Assembly (NCBI RefSeq): GCF_011927625.1
Contig: NZ_JAATIZ010000001.1
Span: forward strand, 1 to 64,000
Reading direction: 5' to 3'
Length of the DNA: 64,000 nucleotides
Source: Paenalcaligenes hominis
GTDB lineage: Bacteria > Pseudomonadota > Gammaproteobacteria > Burkholderiales > Burkholderiaceae_B
Shown: positions 1-8,472 of the stretch, in pieces
How positions within the stretch are numbered: the stretch's first letter is position 1
Layout: every line of letters begins with the position of its first letter
Notes under the pieces: model-generated
Told to the model about the DNA's origin: nothing
Seen by the model: the letters and a program-made list of their open reading frames with translations, nothing else
Databases searched by the model: none
Made by a program: the position numbers and the translations under genes

Positions 1-116
1 GAGTGGTGCAGTCAGGCCGCCAGCAGCAGGAACCCACCGAAGCGACTCTGGGACGGCTCAATGCCTCCCTTGAGCGCCGTAGGAATCCCCGGCCTCTAGG
101 CGGGGGAGGATGTCAA
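1..116 (+). mobile_element. Right end of an IS200/IS605-family (TnpB-carrying) insertion sequence, partial
   Basis: Seen: a right-end hairpin with arms at 87-94 (CCCC, bulged G, GCC) and 99-105 (GGC, GGGG) around a TCTA loop, followed by the tail GAGGATGTCAA that ends at 116. This subterminal hairpin plus a GGATGTCAA-like tail is the usual form of IS200/IS605 right ends, which are processed as single-stranded DNA by a Y1 transposase. The left end, its target motif and any tnpA lie outside the window. No direct repeats are expected for this family. The exact 3' boundary at 116 is inferred from the family tail. Confidence 0.8.
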
Positions 117-119
117 TAA
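3..119 (+). CDS. tnpB: TnpB-like RNA-guided nuclease, C-terminal fragment (5' end outside window)
   Basis: Reading from base 3, an open frame runs to a TAA at 117-119 and ends RRRNPRPLGGGGCQ. A basic, proline- and glycine-rich tail ending in GCQ is typical of tnpB genes whose 3' end overlaps the element's right-end hairpin. Only about 38 codons are present, so the RuvC catalytic residues and zinc finger cannot be inspected. The last element-encoded codons are TGT CAA; the stop TAA begins at 117, just outside the inferred element, so it appears to be supplied by flanking DNA. TnpB is the RNA-guided nuclease ancestral to Cas12. Whether the rest of this gene is intact is unknown. Confidence 0.75.
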   Translation: MVQSGRQQQEPTEATLGRLNASLERRRNPRPLGGGGCQ

Positions 120-147
120 AAGCCAAGTTCACTACTTGGCTTTTTTT
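119..147 (+). terminator. Intrinsic terminator directly beyond the IS right end
   Basis: Perfect stem AAAGCCAAG / CTTGGCTTT with a 7-nt loop at 128-134, then a T run to 147. It starts 2 nt after the inferred end of the IS. It would terminate tnpB or omega RNA transcription, and may have been the terminator of whatever gene lies upstream of the insertion. Confidence 0.85.
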
Positions 148-561
148 AGTTTAAAGAGCAACGAAAAGCCTTTTTAAGGGTATGCTATTGCATTGCACAA
201 TACCAACATGCTATGGCTTGGGGTTGCTTAGGGTTTGATAAACGGGTTATTCTAATTAATTCATTCTTATCAGAATGAAGTGCTAGGCTTTAAGTTGCAC
301 GGTTATCCGCCTGTTATTTTGCGCCTTTTTTACTGCTGCTGGCCACGCCACAAGCGTGTGATGCCGAGCTTTCGTTTCAAGCTGTACGCCATGTTGGCGT
401 GATTGCCGTATCTCACAGAGGGCAGATGGCTCTGTAATGTGTCTAGGTGGCAAAGCTCAGTGAGCTTTAAAGCGCTAGGTCATGTTGCAGTGGCTGATCC
501 AGACTCCGGCTTAGGTGCCAAGTGGGGTGTTTGAGCAAAACCTGAAAGGAAAATTATTATC
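148..561 (+). promoter_or_regulatory. Long non-coding, structured leader region upstream of ilvB
   Basis: No convincing gene lies in these 414 bases. Three perfect inverted repeats are visible: TTCATTC/GAATGAA at 260-279 with a 6-nt spacer, ACGCCA/TGGCGT at 386-400 with a 3-nt loop, and AAAGCTCA/TGAGCTTT at 452-468 with a 1-nt centre. None is followed by a T run. Short frames such as one at 482-514 (MLQWLIQTPA) lack a ribosome site and are not rich in Ile, Leu or Val, so classical leader-peptide attenuation is not evident. I could not choose a promoter; a TTGCAC at 295-300 has no well-spaced -10. A long ilvB leader is compatible with cis-regulation. Confidence 0.45.
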
Positions 562-2295
562 ATGGAACTTAATGGCGCCGATATCGTAGTGCGCACATTA
601 GCCGAAGAAGGTGTTGAACACGTTTTTGGCTATCCCGGTGGTGCGGTACTTTACATCTACGATGCTATTTTCAAGCAAGACAAATTTCGTCATATCTTAG
701 TACGTCATGAGCAGGCAGCTGTTCATGCAGCGGATGCATACTCACGTTCATCCAACAAGGTAGGCGTTGCTTTGGTAACCAGTGGTCCTGGTCTGACAAA
801 TGCGGTGACGGGTATTGCTACTGCTTATACGGATTCAATTCCTATGGTAGTGATTAGCGGCCAAGTCCCTAGTCAGGCTATTGGCGAAGACGCTTTCCAA
901 GAATGCGACGCCATTGGTATTACACGTCCTTGTGTTAAGCACAACTTCCTTGTGCGTGATGTCCGCGATTTAGCAGACACCATTCGCAAAGCATTCTATA
1001 TCGCTCAAACAGGCCGTCCTGGCCCTGTGCTGGTTGATATCCCTAAAGACATTACCGTAGCGACGGCCCGTTACACCCCTAAAAAAGGTGAGCCGCGCTT
1101 GCGTTCCTATATGCCTGTTACTAAAGGGCATCAAGGGCAAATCAAAAAAGCCGTTCAGTTATTAGCTCAAGCCGAACGCCCCATGATTTACGTAGGTGGT
1201 GGTGCTATTTTAGCCAACGCCTCAAGTGAAGTCATTGATCTCGTTAAGCAAACCGGTGCGCCATGTACCACTACGCTTATGGCGTTGGGTGCTTTCCCTG
1301 GCTGCGATGATCAATACGTAGGTATGCCCGGCATGCACGGCAACTACGAGGCAAATATGGCAATGCAGCACTGTGATGTGTTGATTTCCGTAGGTGCTCG
1401 TTTTGATGACCGTGTTATTGGCAACCCACGTCACTTTGCTCAAGTCCCCCGCAAAATCATTCATATTGATATCGACCCGTCTTCTATCTCCAAGCGCGTC
1501 AAGGTGGATGTTCCTATTGTAGGCTGTGTGAAAGACGTCTTAGTCGAGCTCAATGAGTTCTACAAGCAGTCCAAAGCAGCCAGCCAAGCTAAAAAAACGG
1601 CATTGGCAAAATGGTGGCAACAAATTAACGAATGGCGTGGTGTCGAGTGTCTGTCCTATCAAAAATCAGACAGTGTGATTAAGCCTCAGTCTGTTGTTGA
1701 AGCCTTGTGGGAAGTCACCGGTGGTAATGCATTTGTGACCTCTGATGTGGGCCAACACCAAATGTGGGCAGCTCAGTACTACAAGTTTAACCATCCTCGT
1801 CGTTGGATTAACTCTGGCGGCTTAGGCACTATGGGTGTGGGCTTACCGTACGCCATGGGTGTGCAAATGGCTAATCCCGATGCCGATGTGGCGGTCATTA
1901 CCGGCGAAGGCTCTATTCAAATGAATATCCAAGAGCTCTCCACCTGCAGCCAATATCGTCTATCTCCCAAGGTTCTTTGTTTAAACAACCGCTACCTAGG
2001 CATGGTCCGTCAGTGGCAAGAAATTGATTACGGTTCTCGTTATTCCGAGTCCTACGTTGATGCATTGCCAGACTTCGTCAAGCTGGTCGAGAGCTATGGT
2101 CATGTGGGCTTACGTATCGAAAGTCCTTCCGATGTGGTTCCTGCTATTCGTGAAGCCTTTACCAAATATAAAGACCGTTTGGTTTTCATGGATTTCATCA
2201 CAGATCAATCTGAAAACGTGTGGCCAATGGTGAAAGCCGGCAAAGGCCTAACAGAAATGATTCTTAGTGCGGCGGATCTCGAGGAGGGGGCATAA
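562..2295 (+). CDS. ilvB: Acetolactate synthase (acetohydroxyacid synthase), large catalytic subunit
   Basis: This ThDP-, Mg- and FAD-dependent cytosolic enzyme condenses two pyruvates, or pyruvate and 2-oxobutyrate, in the first common step of valine, leucine and isoleucine synthesis. The 577 residues fit the family. The N-terminal ThDP domain carries the catalytic glutamate in RHEQAAVHAADAY (E50); the FAD-linked domain is central; the C-terminal ThDP domain has GEGSIQMN near 447 in place of the more common GDGS. The ATG at 562 follows AAGGA at 546-550. The gene overlaps ilvH by one base (TAATG), so the two subunits are translationally coupled. Confidence 0.97.
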   Translation: MELNGADIVVRTLAEEGVEHVFGYPGGAVLYIYDAIFKQDKFRHILVRHEQAAVHAADAYSRSSNKVGVALVTSGPGLTNAVTGIATAYTDSIPMVVISGQVPSQAIGEDAFQECDAIGITRPCVKHNFLVRDVRDLADTIRKAFYIAQTGRPGPVLVDIPKDITVATARYTPKKGEPRLRSYMPVTKGHQGQIKKAVQLLAQAERPMIYVGGGAILANASSEVIDLVKQTGAPCTTTLMALGAFPGCDDQYVGMPGMHGNYEANMAMQHCDVLISVGARFDDRVIGNPRHFAQVPRKIIHIDIDPSSISKRVKVDVPIVGCVKDVLVELNEFYKQSKAASQAKKTALAKWWQQINEWRGVECLSYQKSDSVIKPQSVVEALWEVTGGNAFVTSDVGQHQMWAAQYYKFNHPRRWINSGGLGTMGVGLPYAMGVQMANPDADVAVITGEGSIQMNIQELSTCSQYRLSPKVLCLNNRYLGMVRQWQEIDYGSRYSESYVDALPDFVKLVESYGHVGLRIESPSDVVPAIREAFTKYKDRLVFMDFITDQSENVWPMVKAGKGLTEMILSAADLEEGA

Positions 2296-2786
2296 TGAAA
2301 CACGTTATTTCCGTTTTGTTAGAAAACGAACCCGGTGCGTTATCGCGGGTAGTGGGTTTGTTTTCTGCGCGGGGTTACAACATTGAAACCTTAACCGTTG
2401 CACCAACCGAAGACGAAACCCTGTCTCGCATGACTATTGTGACAGTAGGCTCAGATGAAACCATCGAGCAAATCACTAAACACCTCAATCGTTTAGTTGA
2501 CGTAGTCAAAGTGGTGGATTTATCCGAAGGCCCACATGTGGAACGCGAGCTCATGCTCATTAAAGTCCGTGCTGTTGGAAAAGAGCGCGAAGAGCTGAAG
2601 CGTATGGCTGATATTTTCCGCGGTCGCATTATTGATGTCACCGATAAAACCTACACCATTGAACTTACAGGTGTACAGGAAAAAATTGCTGCTTTTATTC
2701 AAGCTATAGATCGTAGTGCTATTCTTGAAACGGTGCGCACTGGTGTTTCCGGCATTAGCCGCGGTGAACGCATCCTAAAATTATAA
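2295..2786 (+). CDS. ilvH: Acetolactate synthase, small regulatory subunit
   Basis: The regulatory partner of IlvB confers valine feedback inhibition and raises the activity of the catalytic subunit. The 163 residues show an N-terminal ACT domain (about 1-75, opening with the typical LLENEPGALSRVVGLFSARGYNIE pattern) and a C-terminal acetolactate-synthase small-subunit domain from about 85. Its ATG shares an A with the ilvB stop, and GAGG lies just upstream inside ilvB. It is followed after 50 bp by ilvC. Confidence 0.96.
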   Translation: MKHVISVLLENEPGALSRVVGLFSARGYNIETLTVAPTEDETLSRMTIVTVGSDETIEQITKHLNRLVDVVKVVDLSEGPHVERELMLIKVRAVGKEREELKRMADIFRGRIIDVTDKTYTIELTGVQEKIAAFIQAIDRSAILETVRTGVSGISRGERILKL

Positions 2787-2806
2787 AAACACCTCGTTTA
2801 GATTAA

Positions 2807-3853
<1,047 letters not shown>

Positions 3854-3880
3854 TGATTTAACTATTAGTTAATATTAGTA

Positions 3881-3913
3881 AAACCCCTGTCAAATGATGG
3901 CAGGGGTTTTTTT
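3881..3913 (+). terminator. Intrinsic terminator after ilvC
   Basis: Stem AAACCCCTG / CAGGGGTTT (3881-3889 with 3901-3909), 11-nt loop, then Ts. It separates ilvBHC from pssA. Confidence 0.9.
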
Positions 3914-3966
3914 CTGGGTTATGCTGTAGCTTAAATCCAGAATAACTTTTTTTTAATTGAACGTGT

Positions 3967-4728
3967 ATGCCTAATTTGCATTCCGAAGACAAGCGTCGTC
4001 GTAGTATTTATTTGCTACCTAATGCGTTTACTACAGCTAATTTATTCGCTGGCTTTTATGCCGTGGTTCAGGCAATGAATGGTTATTTTGAGGTGGCCGC
4101 CATAGCGATTTTCTTGGCTATGGTGTTTGATGGCATGGATGGACGCGTGGCACGCCTCACGAATACGCAGTCAGCCTTTGGGGAACAATACGACTCCATG
4201 GCCGACATTATTTCATTTGGTGTGGCCCCAGCTTTTGTGATGTATGTGTGGGTGCTTCAAGACTTGGGGCGTTGGGGTTGGTTGGCTGCTTTTGTCTATG
4301 TGGTGGGGGCAGCATTACGCTTAGCCCGCTTCAACACGAATATTGCAGTCATCGACAAACGTTTTTTTCAAGGTTTGCCAAGTCCGGCTGCTGCCGCGTT
4401 AATTGCCGGCTTTGTGTGGTTGTCTGTCGATAACAAAATCAACGTCGAGGCACAGCCCATGTCGTGGTTGGCCTTTACGTTAACGGTGTATGCAGGCGTT
4501 ACGATGGTATCGAATGCGCCTTTTTACAGTGGCAAGTCATTTGCCTTGGGCCGCAGCGTCCCCTTTTGGGTCATGCTGCTTTTTGTATTGCTTTTTGTGT
4601 TTGTTTCGTCCGACCCACCCATTGTGTTATTTAGCCTGTTTATTGTTTATGGTTTATCAGGTTGGGGGCTTATGGCGTGGCGTTGGCGCAAGGCCAGGCA
4701 ATTGGCTGCTAGCCGCCGCGCGCAGTAA
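3967..4728 (+). CDS. pssA: CDP-diacylglycerol--serine O-phosphatidyltransferase
   Basis: An integral membrane enzyme making phosphatidylserine, the precursor of phosphatidylethanolamine, from CDP-diacylglycerol and serine. The CDP-alcohol phosphotransferase motif D-G-x2-A-R-x8-G-x3-D-x3-D is complete at 58-80 (D58, G59, A62, R63, G72, D76, D80). Several hydrophobic helices follow, and a basic C-terminus ends the 253 residues. The position after ilvBHC is conserved in Burkholderiales. The Shine-Dalgarno is weak, and the gene starts 53 bp after the ilvC terminator, so it probably has its own promoter or lives on read-through. Confidence 0.93.
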   Translation: MPNLHSEDKRRRSIYLLPNAFTTANLFAGFYAVVQAMNGYFEVAAIAIFLAMVFDGMDGRVARLTNTQSAFGEQYDSMADIISFGVAPAFVMYVWVLQDLGRWGWLAAFVYVVGAALRLARFNTNIAVIDKRFFQGLPSPAAAALIAGFVWLSVDNKINVEAQPMSWLAFTLTVYAGVTMVSNAPFYSGKSFALGRSVPFWVMLLFVLLFVFVSSDPPIVLFSLFIVYGLSGWGLMAWRWRKARQLAASRRAQ

Positions 4729-4734
4729 ATAAAG

Positions 4735-4758
4735 AAACGGTGCGTTAACGCACCGTTT
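4735..4758. terminator. Bidirectional hairpin between pssA and the convergent lipoprotein gene
   Basis: Perfect inverted repeat with 10-bp arms (AAACGGTGCG at 4735-4744) and a TTAA loop, located between two convergent genes. T-rich sequence follows on the plus side. Confidence 0.8.
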
Positions 4759-4763
4759 GCTTT

Positions 4764-5264
4764 CTAAAAATCAAAAAAAGGACGCTCTTCACGCAGTGAC
4801 AAGGGGTCGGGGCCAGGGTGATGATGTTTAACTAATCCATCGTCACCAAAATATACATACATAAATGCTGGCCACACACCATTTTGTTTGTAGCGATACG
4901 ACCAGACGCGCATTTTGACACCCACATAGGGTGTGTAGTCTTTTTCAGCGGGTGGGCCAAAATGACAAAATACGCGTTCTTTATTCCAATCACCTTGAGC
5001 TAATAGCTCAAATTCACGATCTGTTAATACCTGAGTCATCCGAATCAACTCTTGTTGTTCATTAACATCAGCAGCCCAGGCCAACTGGCCAAAAGGTTGT
5101 TGCGTCCAAATAAAACGTTGTGGCGATTGTGGGGGGCAAGCGACAGAAGGTTGACCAAATTGGCGGTGTAATTCACTGAGGGGCGTACCGACAGGCATAT
5201 CGCTAAGTGTGGTACACGCAGTAAATAATAAAGGAGAGAGGGCCAAGCACAGTTTTCGTAGCAT
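4764..5264 (-). CDS. Putative outer-membrane lipoprotein with a possible SmpA/BamE-like fold
   Basis: 166 residues. Residues 1-17 form a lipoprotein signal with lipobox F-T-A-C, the acylated cysteine being C17. No Asp follows the cysteine, which suggests outer-membrane sorting. The segment VGTPLSELHRQFGQP resembles the start of SmpA/OmlA (BamE-like) domains, and a second copy-like stretch (KERVFCHFGPPAEKDY) follows, but I cannot assign a family firmly. The gene is divergent from rpsO and convergent with pssA. Function unknown; a role in envelope assembly is only a guess from the fold hint. Confidence 0.7.
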   Translation of the reverse strand: MLRKLCLALSPLLFTACTTLSDMPVGTPLSELHRQFGQPSVACPPQSPQRFIWTQQPFGQLAWAADVNEQQELIRMTQVLTDREFELLAQGDWNKERVFCHFGPPAEKDYTPYVGVKMRVWSYRYKQNGVWPAFMYVYFGDDGLVKHHHPGPDPLSLREERPFFDF

Positions 5265-5357
5265 AACGTCTCCTGATAATGAGGCCGAATCAATGGCAGT
5301 CCTACGACTGGGTGCATTTATTCTTATTATAGTATCGGCTTTTTACGTTAAATCCGT

Positions 5358-5363
5358 TATAAT
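5358..5363 (+). promoter_or_regulatory. Candidate -10 box for rpsO
   Basis: A consensus TATAAT about 84 bp before the rpsO start in an AT-rich stretch. The -35 region is weak by eye (around TCGGCT at 5335-5340). Confidence 0.45.
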
Positions 5364-5446
5364 TTTCTACTTAGCTTAAATTTTTAAGTTTTTTGTATTG
5401 CACGTCAGAGCAATCTCGGCCCTGACGCATGTTTATCGAGGTTAAA

Positions 5447-5716
5447 ATGTCTGGTACAAATATCAATAAAGCTGAAGTCGTTGAACAGTTTCAACGTACT
5501 AAAGGCGACACAGGTTCTCCTGAAGTTCAAGTTGCACTATTAACTGCACGCATCACAGTGCTAACCGAGCACTTCAAGAGCCACAAAAAAGATCATCACT
5601 CACGTCGTGGTTTGTTAAGCATGGTAAGTCGTCGTCGTAAATTGCTCGACTACCTAAAAGATCGCAAACCTGACTCTTACCGCCAATTGATCGAAAAACT
5701 CGGTCTGCGTAAGTGA
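5447..5716 (+). CDS. rpsO: 30S ribosomal protein S15
   Basis: S15 binds 16S rRNA early in small-subunit assembly. The 89 residues match the family, including [13 protein letters not shown] at the start, the [14 protein letters not shown] signature and [24 protein letters not shown] at the end. An in-frame ATG at 5429 would add six residues, but the ATG at 5447 is preceded by GAGGT at 5438-5442 and gives the standard length. It is paired with pnp downstream, as in many proteobacteria. Confidence 0.97.
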   Translation: MSGTNINKAEVVEQFQRTKGDTGSPEVQVALLTARITVLTEHFKSHKKDHHSRRGLLSMVSRRRKLLDYLKDRKPDSYRQLIEKLGLRK

Positions 5717-5740
5717 TACTCGGGCTTGGTCCCGCGATAC

Positions 5741-5784
5741 AGCCGTGCATATGGCGAGCTTAGCTCGCTGTGCGCGGCTTTTTT
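5741..5784 (+). terminator. Hairpin terminator between rpsO and pnp
   Basis: Stem AGCCGTGCA...TGCGCGGCT with an inner GGCGAGC/GCTCGC stem, then TTTTTT. It probably makes rpsO the more abundant message while allowing read-through into pnp. In E. coli this intergenic RNA structure is the RNase III and PNPase autoregulation site; that parallel is inference here. Confidence 0.8.
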
Positions 5785-5803
5785 ATTGTAAGGATATATC
5801 CTA

Positions 5804-7945
5804 ATGTTCAATAAAGTGACGAAGTCATTTCAATATGGACAGCACCAAGTTGTAATTGAAACGGGCGAGATTGCTCGCCAAGCGTCTGGTGCTGTGCTCG
5901 TGTCAATTGAAGACACGGTTATCTTAGCTACGGTGGTCGGTGCTAAAAAAGCAAAGCCCGGCCAAGACTTCTTTCCTCTAACTGTTGATTATGTAGAAAA
6001 AACCTATTCAGCGGGTCGTATACCTGGCGGTTTTTTCAAACGCGAAGGCAAGCCTTCTGACCGTGAAACGTTAACGGCTCGTCTCATTGACCGTCCCTTG
6101 CGTCCTCTTTTCCCAGAGGGCTTTTACAACGACGTGCAAATTATTATCCACGTGTTGTCGGTTAACCCAGACATCCAACCTGATGTACCCGCCATGATTG
6201 GCGCATCAGCCGCTTTGGCTATTTCGGGTATTCCATTCAATGGCCCTGTTGGTGCCGCACGTGTTGGTTATATCAATAACGAATACGTTCTAAATCCTGC
6301 TTCTTCTCAAATTCAAGAGTCAGCGCTTGATTTGATTGTAGCGGGTACAGAGGCAGCCGTACTCATGGTTGAGTCTGAGGCCGAGCAACTGTCCGAAGAC
6401 GTGATGCTAGGTGCTATTGCGTTCGGTCACGAGCAAATGCAAGCCGCAATTAATGTAATTAACGAATTAGTCGAAGAAGCCGGTAAACCCGAGTGGGATT
6501 GGCAACCTGCACCAGCAAACGAGTCATTGGTTGCTGCAGTCAAAGCCATCGCCTTTGAAGACCTAAAAGCTGCCTACCAAATTCGCCAAAAACAAGCCCG
6601 TACCGATGCGCTAAAAAATGTACGCACCAAGCTTGAAGCTGCGCTTAACGAACAAGCCATAGCAGCCAACGAAGGCCCTGTGGACGCCGTTGAGGTAGAC
6701 AACATTGTTTTTGATTTAGAAAGTGAAATCGTTCGTGGCCAAATCTTAAATGGCGAGCCACGTATCGATGGTCGTGACACACGCACTGTTCGTCCTATCG
6801 AGATTCGTCTTGGTGTATTGCCGCGTGCTCACGGTAGCGCGTTGTTTACCCGCGGTGAAACTCAAGCCTTGGTCGTGACAACGCTAGGCACCCGTCAAGA
6901 CGAGCAAATCATTGACTCTGTCATGGGCGAGGCACGTGATCGCTTTATGTTGCACTACAACTTCCCGCCATTTGCTACTGGCGAAACCGGCCGTTTTGGT
7001 GCGCCTAAGCGCCGAGAAATCGGTCATGGGAACTTGGCTAAGCGTGCTTTAACTCCCTTGCTGCCCAGCGCAGAGGATTTCCAGTACTCTTTACGCGTAG
7101 TATCTGAAATCACTGAGTCCAACGGTTCGTCCTCTATGGCATCCGTTTGTGGTGGTTCATTAGCTATGATGGACGCTGGCGTACCGCTAACGCATCACGT
7201 CGCAGGCGTGGCTATGGGTCTCATCAAAGAAGGCGGTAAGTTTGCAGTGCTCACCGATATCTTGGGTGATGAAGATCACCTTGGTGATATGGACTTCAAA
7301 GTAGCGGGTACCGAAGAAGGGATCACGGCTTTGCAAATGGATATTAAAATCCAAGGCATTACCACCGACATCATGCGCGTTGCCTTGGCTCAAGCCAAAG
7401 AAGGCCGCATGCATATCTTAGGCCGCATGCAAGCCGCTCTAGATGGTTCTCGTACCGAGCTATCCGCCTTTGCGCCCCGCATGTTGACTGTCAAAATCAA
7501 TCCTGACAAGATTCGTGATGTGATTGGTAAGGGCGGTGCCACAATCCGTACCCTAACCGAAGAAACCGGCACACAAATTGATATTGGTGACGATGGTACC
7601 ATCACTATCTCTAGTGCAGATTTAACCATGGCCCAAGAAGCCGAGCGCCGTATCAAAGAACTCACCGCCGAGGTTGAAGTCGGTCAAGAATACGACGGTT
7701 CTGTGGTTCGTGTGTTAGATTTTGGTGCGATTGTTCAGGTGCTGCCTGGTAAAGACGGCCTATTGCATATCTCTGAAATTGCTAATTACCGCATTAATAA
7801 CATCAATGATGTGATTACTGTAGGTCAAGCTGTACGTGTGAAAGTCATCGAAGCCGATGACAAAGGCCGTTTGCGTTTGTCCATGAAGGCAATTGGTGGC
7901 ATTGAAGCCCAGGGTGGTCCTCAGGATCCAGCTAGCGAAGAGTAA
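5804..7945 (+). CDS. pnp: Polyribonucleotide nucleotidyltransferase (PNPase)
   Basis: A phosphorolytic 3'-5' exoribonuclease that degrades mRNA, usually as a homotrimer in the RNA degradosome. The 713 residues show two RNase PH domains (about 13-145 and 320-460) joined by an all-alpha segment, a KH domain with IGKGGATIR near 568, and an S1 domain from about 622 ([19 protein letters not shown]). The conserved Asp-rich active-site region [17 protein letters not shown] lies near 485-500. The ATG follows AAGGA with good spacing. Confidence 0.97.
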   Translation: MFNKVTKSFQYGQHQVVIETGEIARQASGAVLVSIEDTVILATVVGAKKAKPGQDFFPLTVDYVEKTYSAGRIPGGFFKREGKPSDRETLTARLIDRPLRPLFPEGFYNDVQIIIHVLSVNPDIQPDVPAMIGASAALAISGIPFNGPVGAARVGYINNEYVLNPASSQIQESALDLIVAGTEAAVLMVESEAEQLSEDVMLGAIAFGHEQMQAAINVINELVEEAGKPEWDWQPAPANESLVAAVKAIAFEDLKAAYQIRQKQARTDALKNVRTKLEAALNEQAIAANEGPVDAVEVDNIVFDLESEIVRGQILNGEPRIDGRDTRTVRPIEIRLGVLPRAHGSALFTRGETQALVVTTLGTRQDEQIIDSVMGEARDRFMLHYNFPPFATGETGRFGAPKRREIGHGNLAKRALTPLLPSAEDFQYSLRVVSEITESNGSSSMASVCGGSLAMMDAGVPLTHHVAGVAMGLIKEGGKFAVLTDILGDEDHLGDMDFKVAGTEEGITALQMDIKIQGITTDIMRVALAQAKEGRMHILGRMQAALDGSRTELSAFAPRMLTVKINPDKIRDVIGKGGATIRTLTEETGTQIDIGDDGTITISSADLTMAQEAERRIKELTAEVEVGQEYDGSVVRVLDFGAIVQVLPGKDGLLHISEIANYRINNINDVITVGQAVRVKVIEADDKGRLRLSMKAIGGIEAQGGPQDPASEE

Positions 7946-7967
7946 TTTTATTTATTCTGCAACACAG

Positions 7968-7994
7968 AAACCCCCTCCCCGGAGGGGTTTTTTG
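7968..7994 (+). terminator. Intrinsic terminator after pnp
   Basis: Stem AAACCCC-TCC / GGA-GGGGTTT with one bulged C, followed by a T run. Confidence 0.88.
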
Positions 7995-8065
7995 TTTTTG
8001 TGGCAACTTGGGCGCGAGGAGTGGGGAGGGCTAAAGCGAGAAAGGGCTTGGATTAGCTTTAGCAA

Positions 8066-8101
8066 TGAAAAAAGCCCTGACTAGTATTTAGTCAGGGCTT
8101 T
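8066..8101 (-). terminator. Terminator for the minus-strand tRNA pair
   Basis: Perfect 13-bp stem (8071-8083 with 8089-8101) with a 5-nt loop. On the minus strand it is followed by a run of Ts, just past the 3' end of tRNA-Leu. Confidence 0.88.
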
Positions 8102-8107
8102 GGATCT

Positions 8108-8194
8108 TGGTGCATCCACCCGGAATCGAACCGGGACGAACTCGCGTTCGAGGGATTTTAAGTCCCTTGCGTCTACCTATTCCGCCATGGATGC
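8108..8194 (-). tRNA. tRNA-Leu (anticodon UAA)
   Basis: An 87-nt minus-strand gene with the CCA encoded. The acceptor GCATCCA pairs with the 3' arm, the anticodon stem-loop is AGGGA-CTTAAAA-TCCCT, and a long variable arm suits a class II tRNA. The T-loop GTTCGATTC is present. It lies 19 bp after tRNA-Ser in the same orientation and shares a terminator with it. Confidence 0.96.
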
Positions 8195-8213
8195 GATATT
8201 TGTATAGTTGGTG

Positions 8214-8303
8214 TGGCGGAAGCGGTGAGATTCGAACTCACGGATGAGTTACCCCATCGCTGGTTTTCAAGACCAGTCCATTCAACCACTCTGGCACGCT
8301 TCC
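8214..8303 (-). tRNA. tRNA-Ser (anticodon UGA)
   Basis: A 90-nt minus-strand gene with CCA encoded. The acceptor is GGAAGCG, the anticodon stem-loop CTGGT-CTTGAAA-ACCAG, the variable arm is long as in class II tRNAs, and the T-loop is GTTCGAATC. It is transcribed ahead of tRNA-Leu(UAA). Confidence 0.96.
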
Positions 8304-8430
8304 GGTGCCTAACTACACAAATTGTTTTTTAGTTTTCTGCATTAAGCTAAAAAAACTATATTAGCCTATCTAAAACTAAATGTCACGCAATTTTTACCTA
8401 AAAGAGCATAAAGCCCCAAAGTTGATGCTT

Positions 8431-8436
8431 TATAAT
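8431..8436 (+). promoter_or_regulatory. Candidate -10 box for the quinone oxidoreductase gene
   Basis: Consensus TATAAT 37 bp before the preferred TTG start. It sits inside the longer open frame that begins at 8380, which supports the downstream start. The -35 is not clear. Confidence 0.45.
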
Positions 8437-8472
8437 AACAGTCACAGCTTATACACGATTACGGAGGAAGCT

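Larger units (their letters stand above)
1..136 (+). ncRNA. Probable omega RNA (reRNA) scaffold and guide, 5' end outside window
   Basis: In studied TnpB elements the guide RNA is cut from the 3' part of the tnpB transcript: the right-end sequence is the scaffold, and the roughly 16-20 nt immediately beyond the element is the guide. By that rule the scaffold would end at 116 and the guide would start at 117. The implied guide overlaps the ascending arm of the terminator at 119-147. The scaffold fold is inferred; only the terminal hairpin is clear by eye. Confidence 0.55.

Noticed and set aside
1-147. Metabolite riboswitch at the window start
   Set aside because: The CACCGAAG-like stretch briefly suggested a riboswitch, but the right-end hairpin, GGATGTCAA tail and TnpB-like reading frame explain it better.
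208-231. Short frame MLWLGVA as another leader peptide candidate
   Set aside because: No ribosome site, too short, and far from ilvB.
482-514. Possible ilv leader peptide MLQWLIQTPA
   Set aside because: No Shine-Dalgarno, few branched-chain codons, and no terminator/antiterminator pair follows it before ilvB.
8380-8472. N-terminal extension of the quinone oxidoreductase from ATG 8380
   Set aside because: The stretch contains a TATAAT promoter-like box and no family similarity; TTG 8473 has a strong Shine-Dalgarno and gives the normal length.
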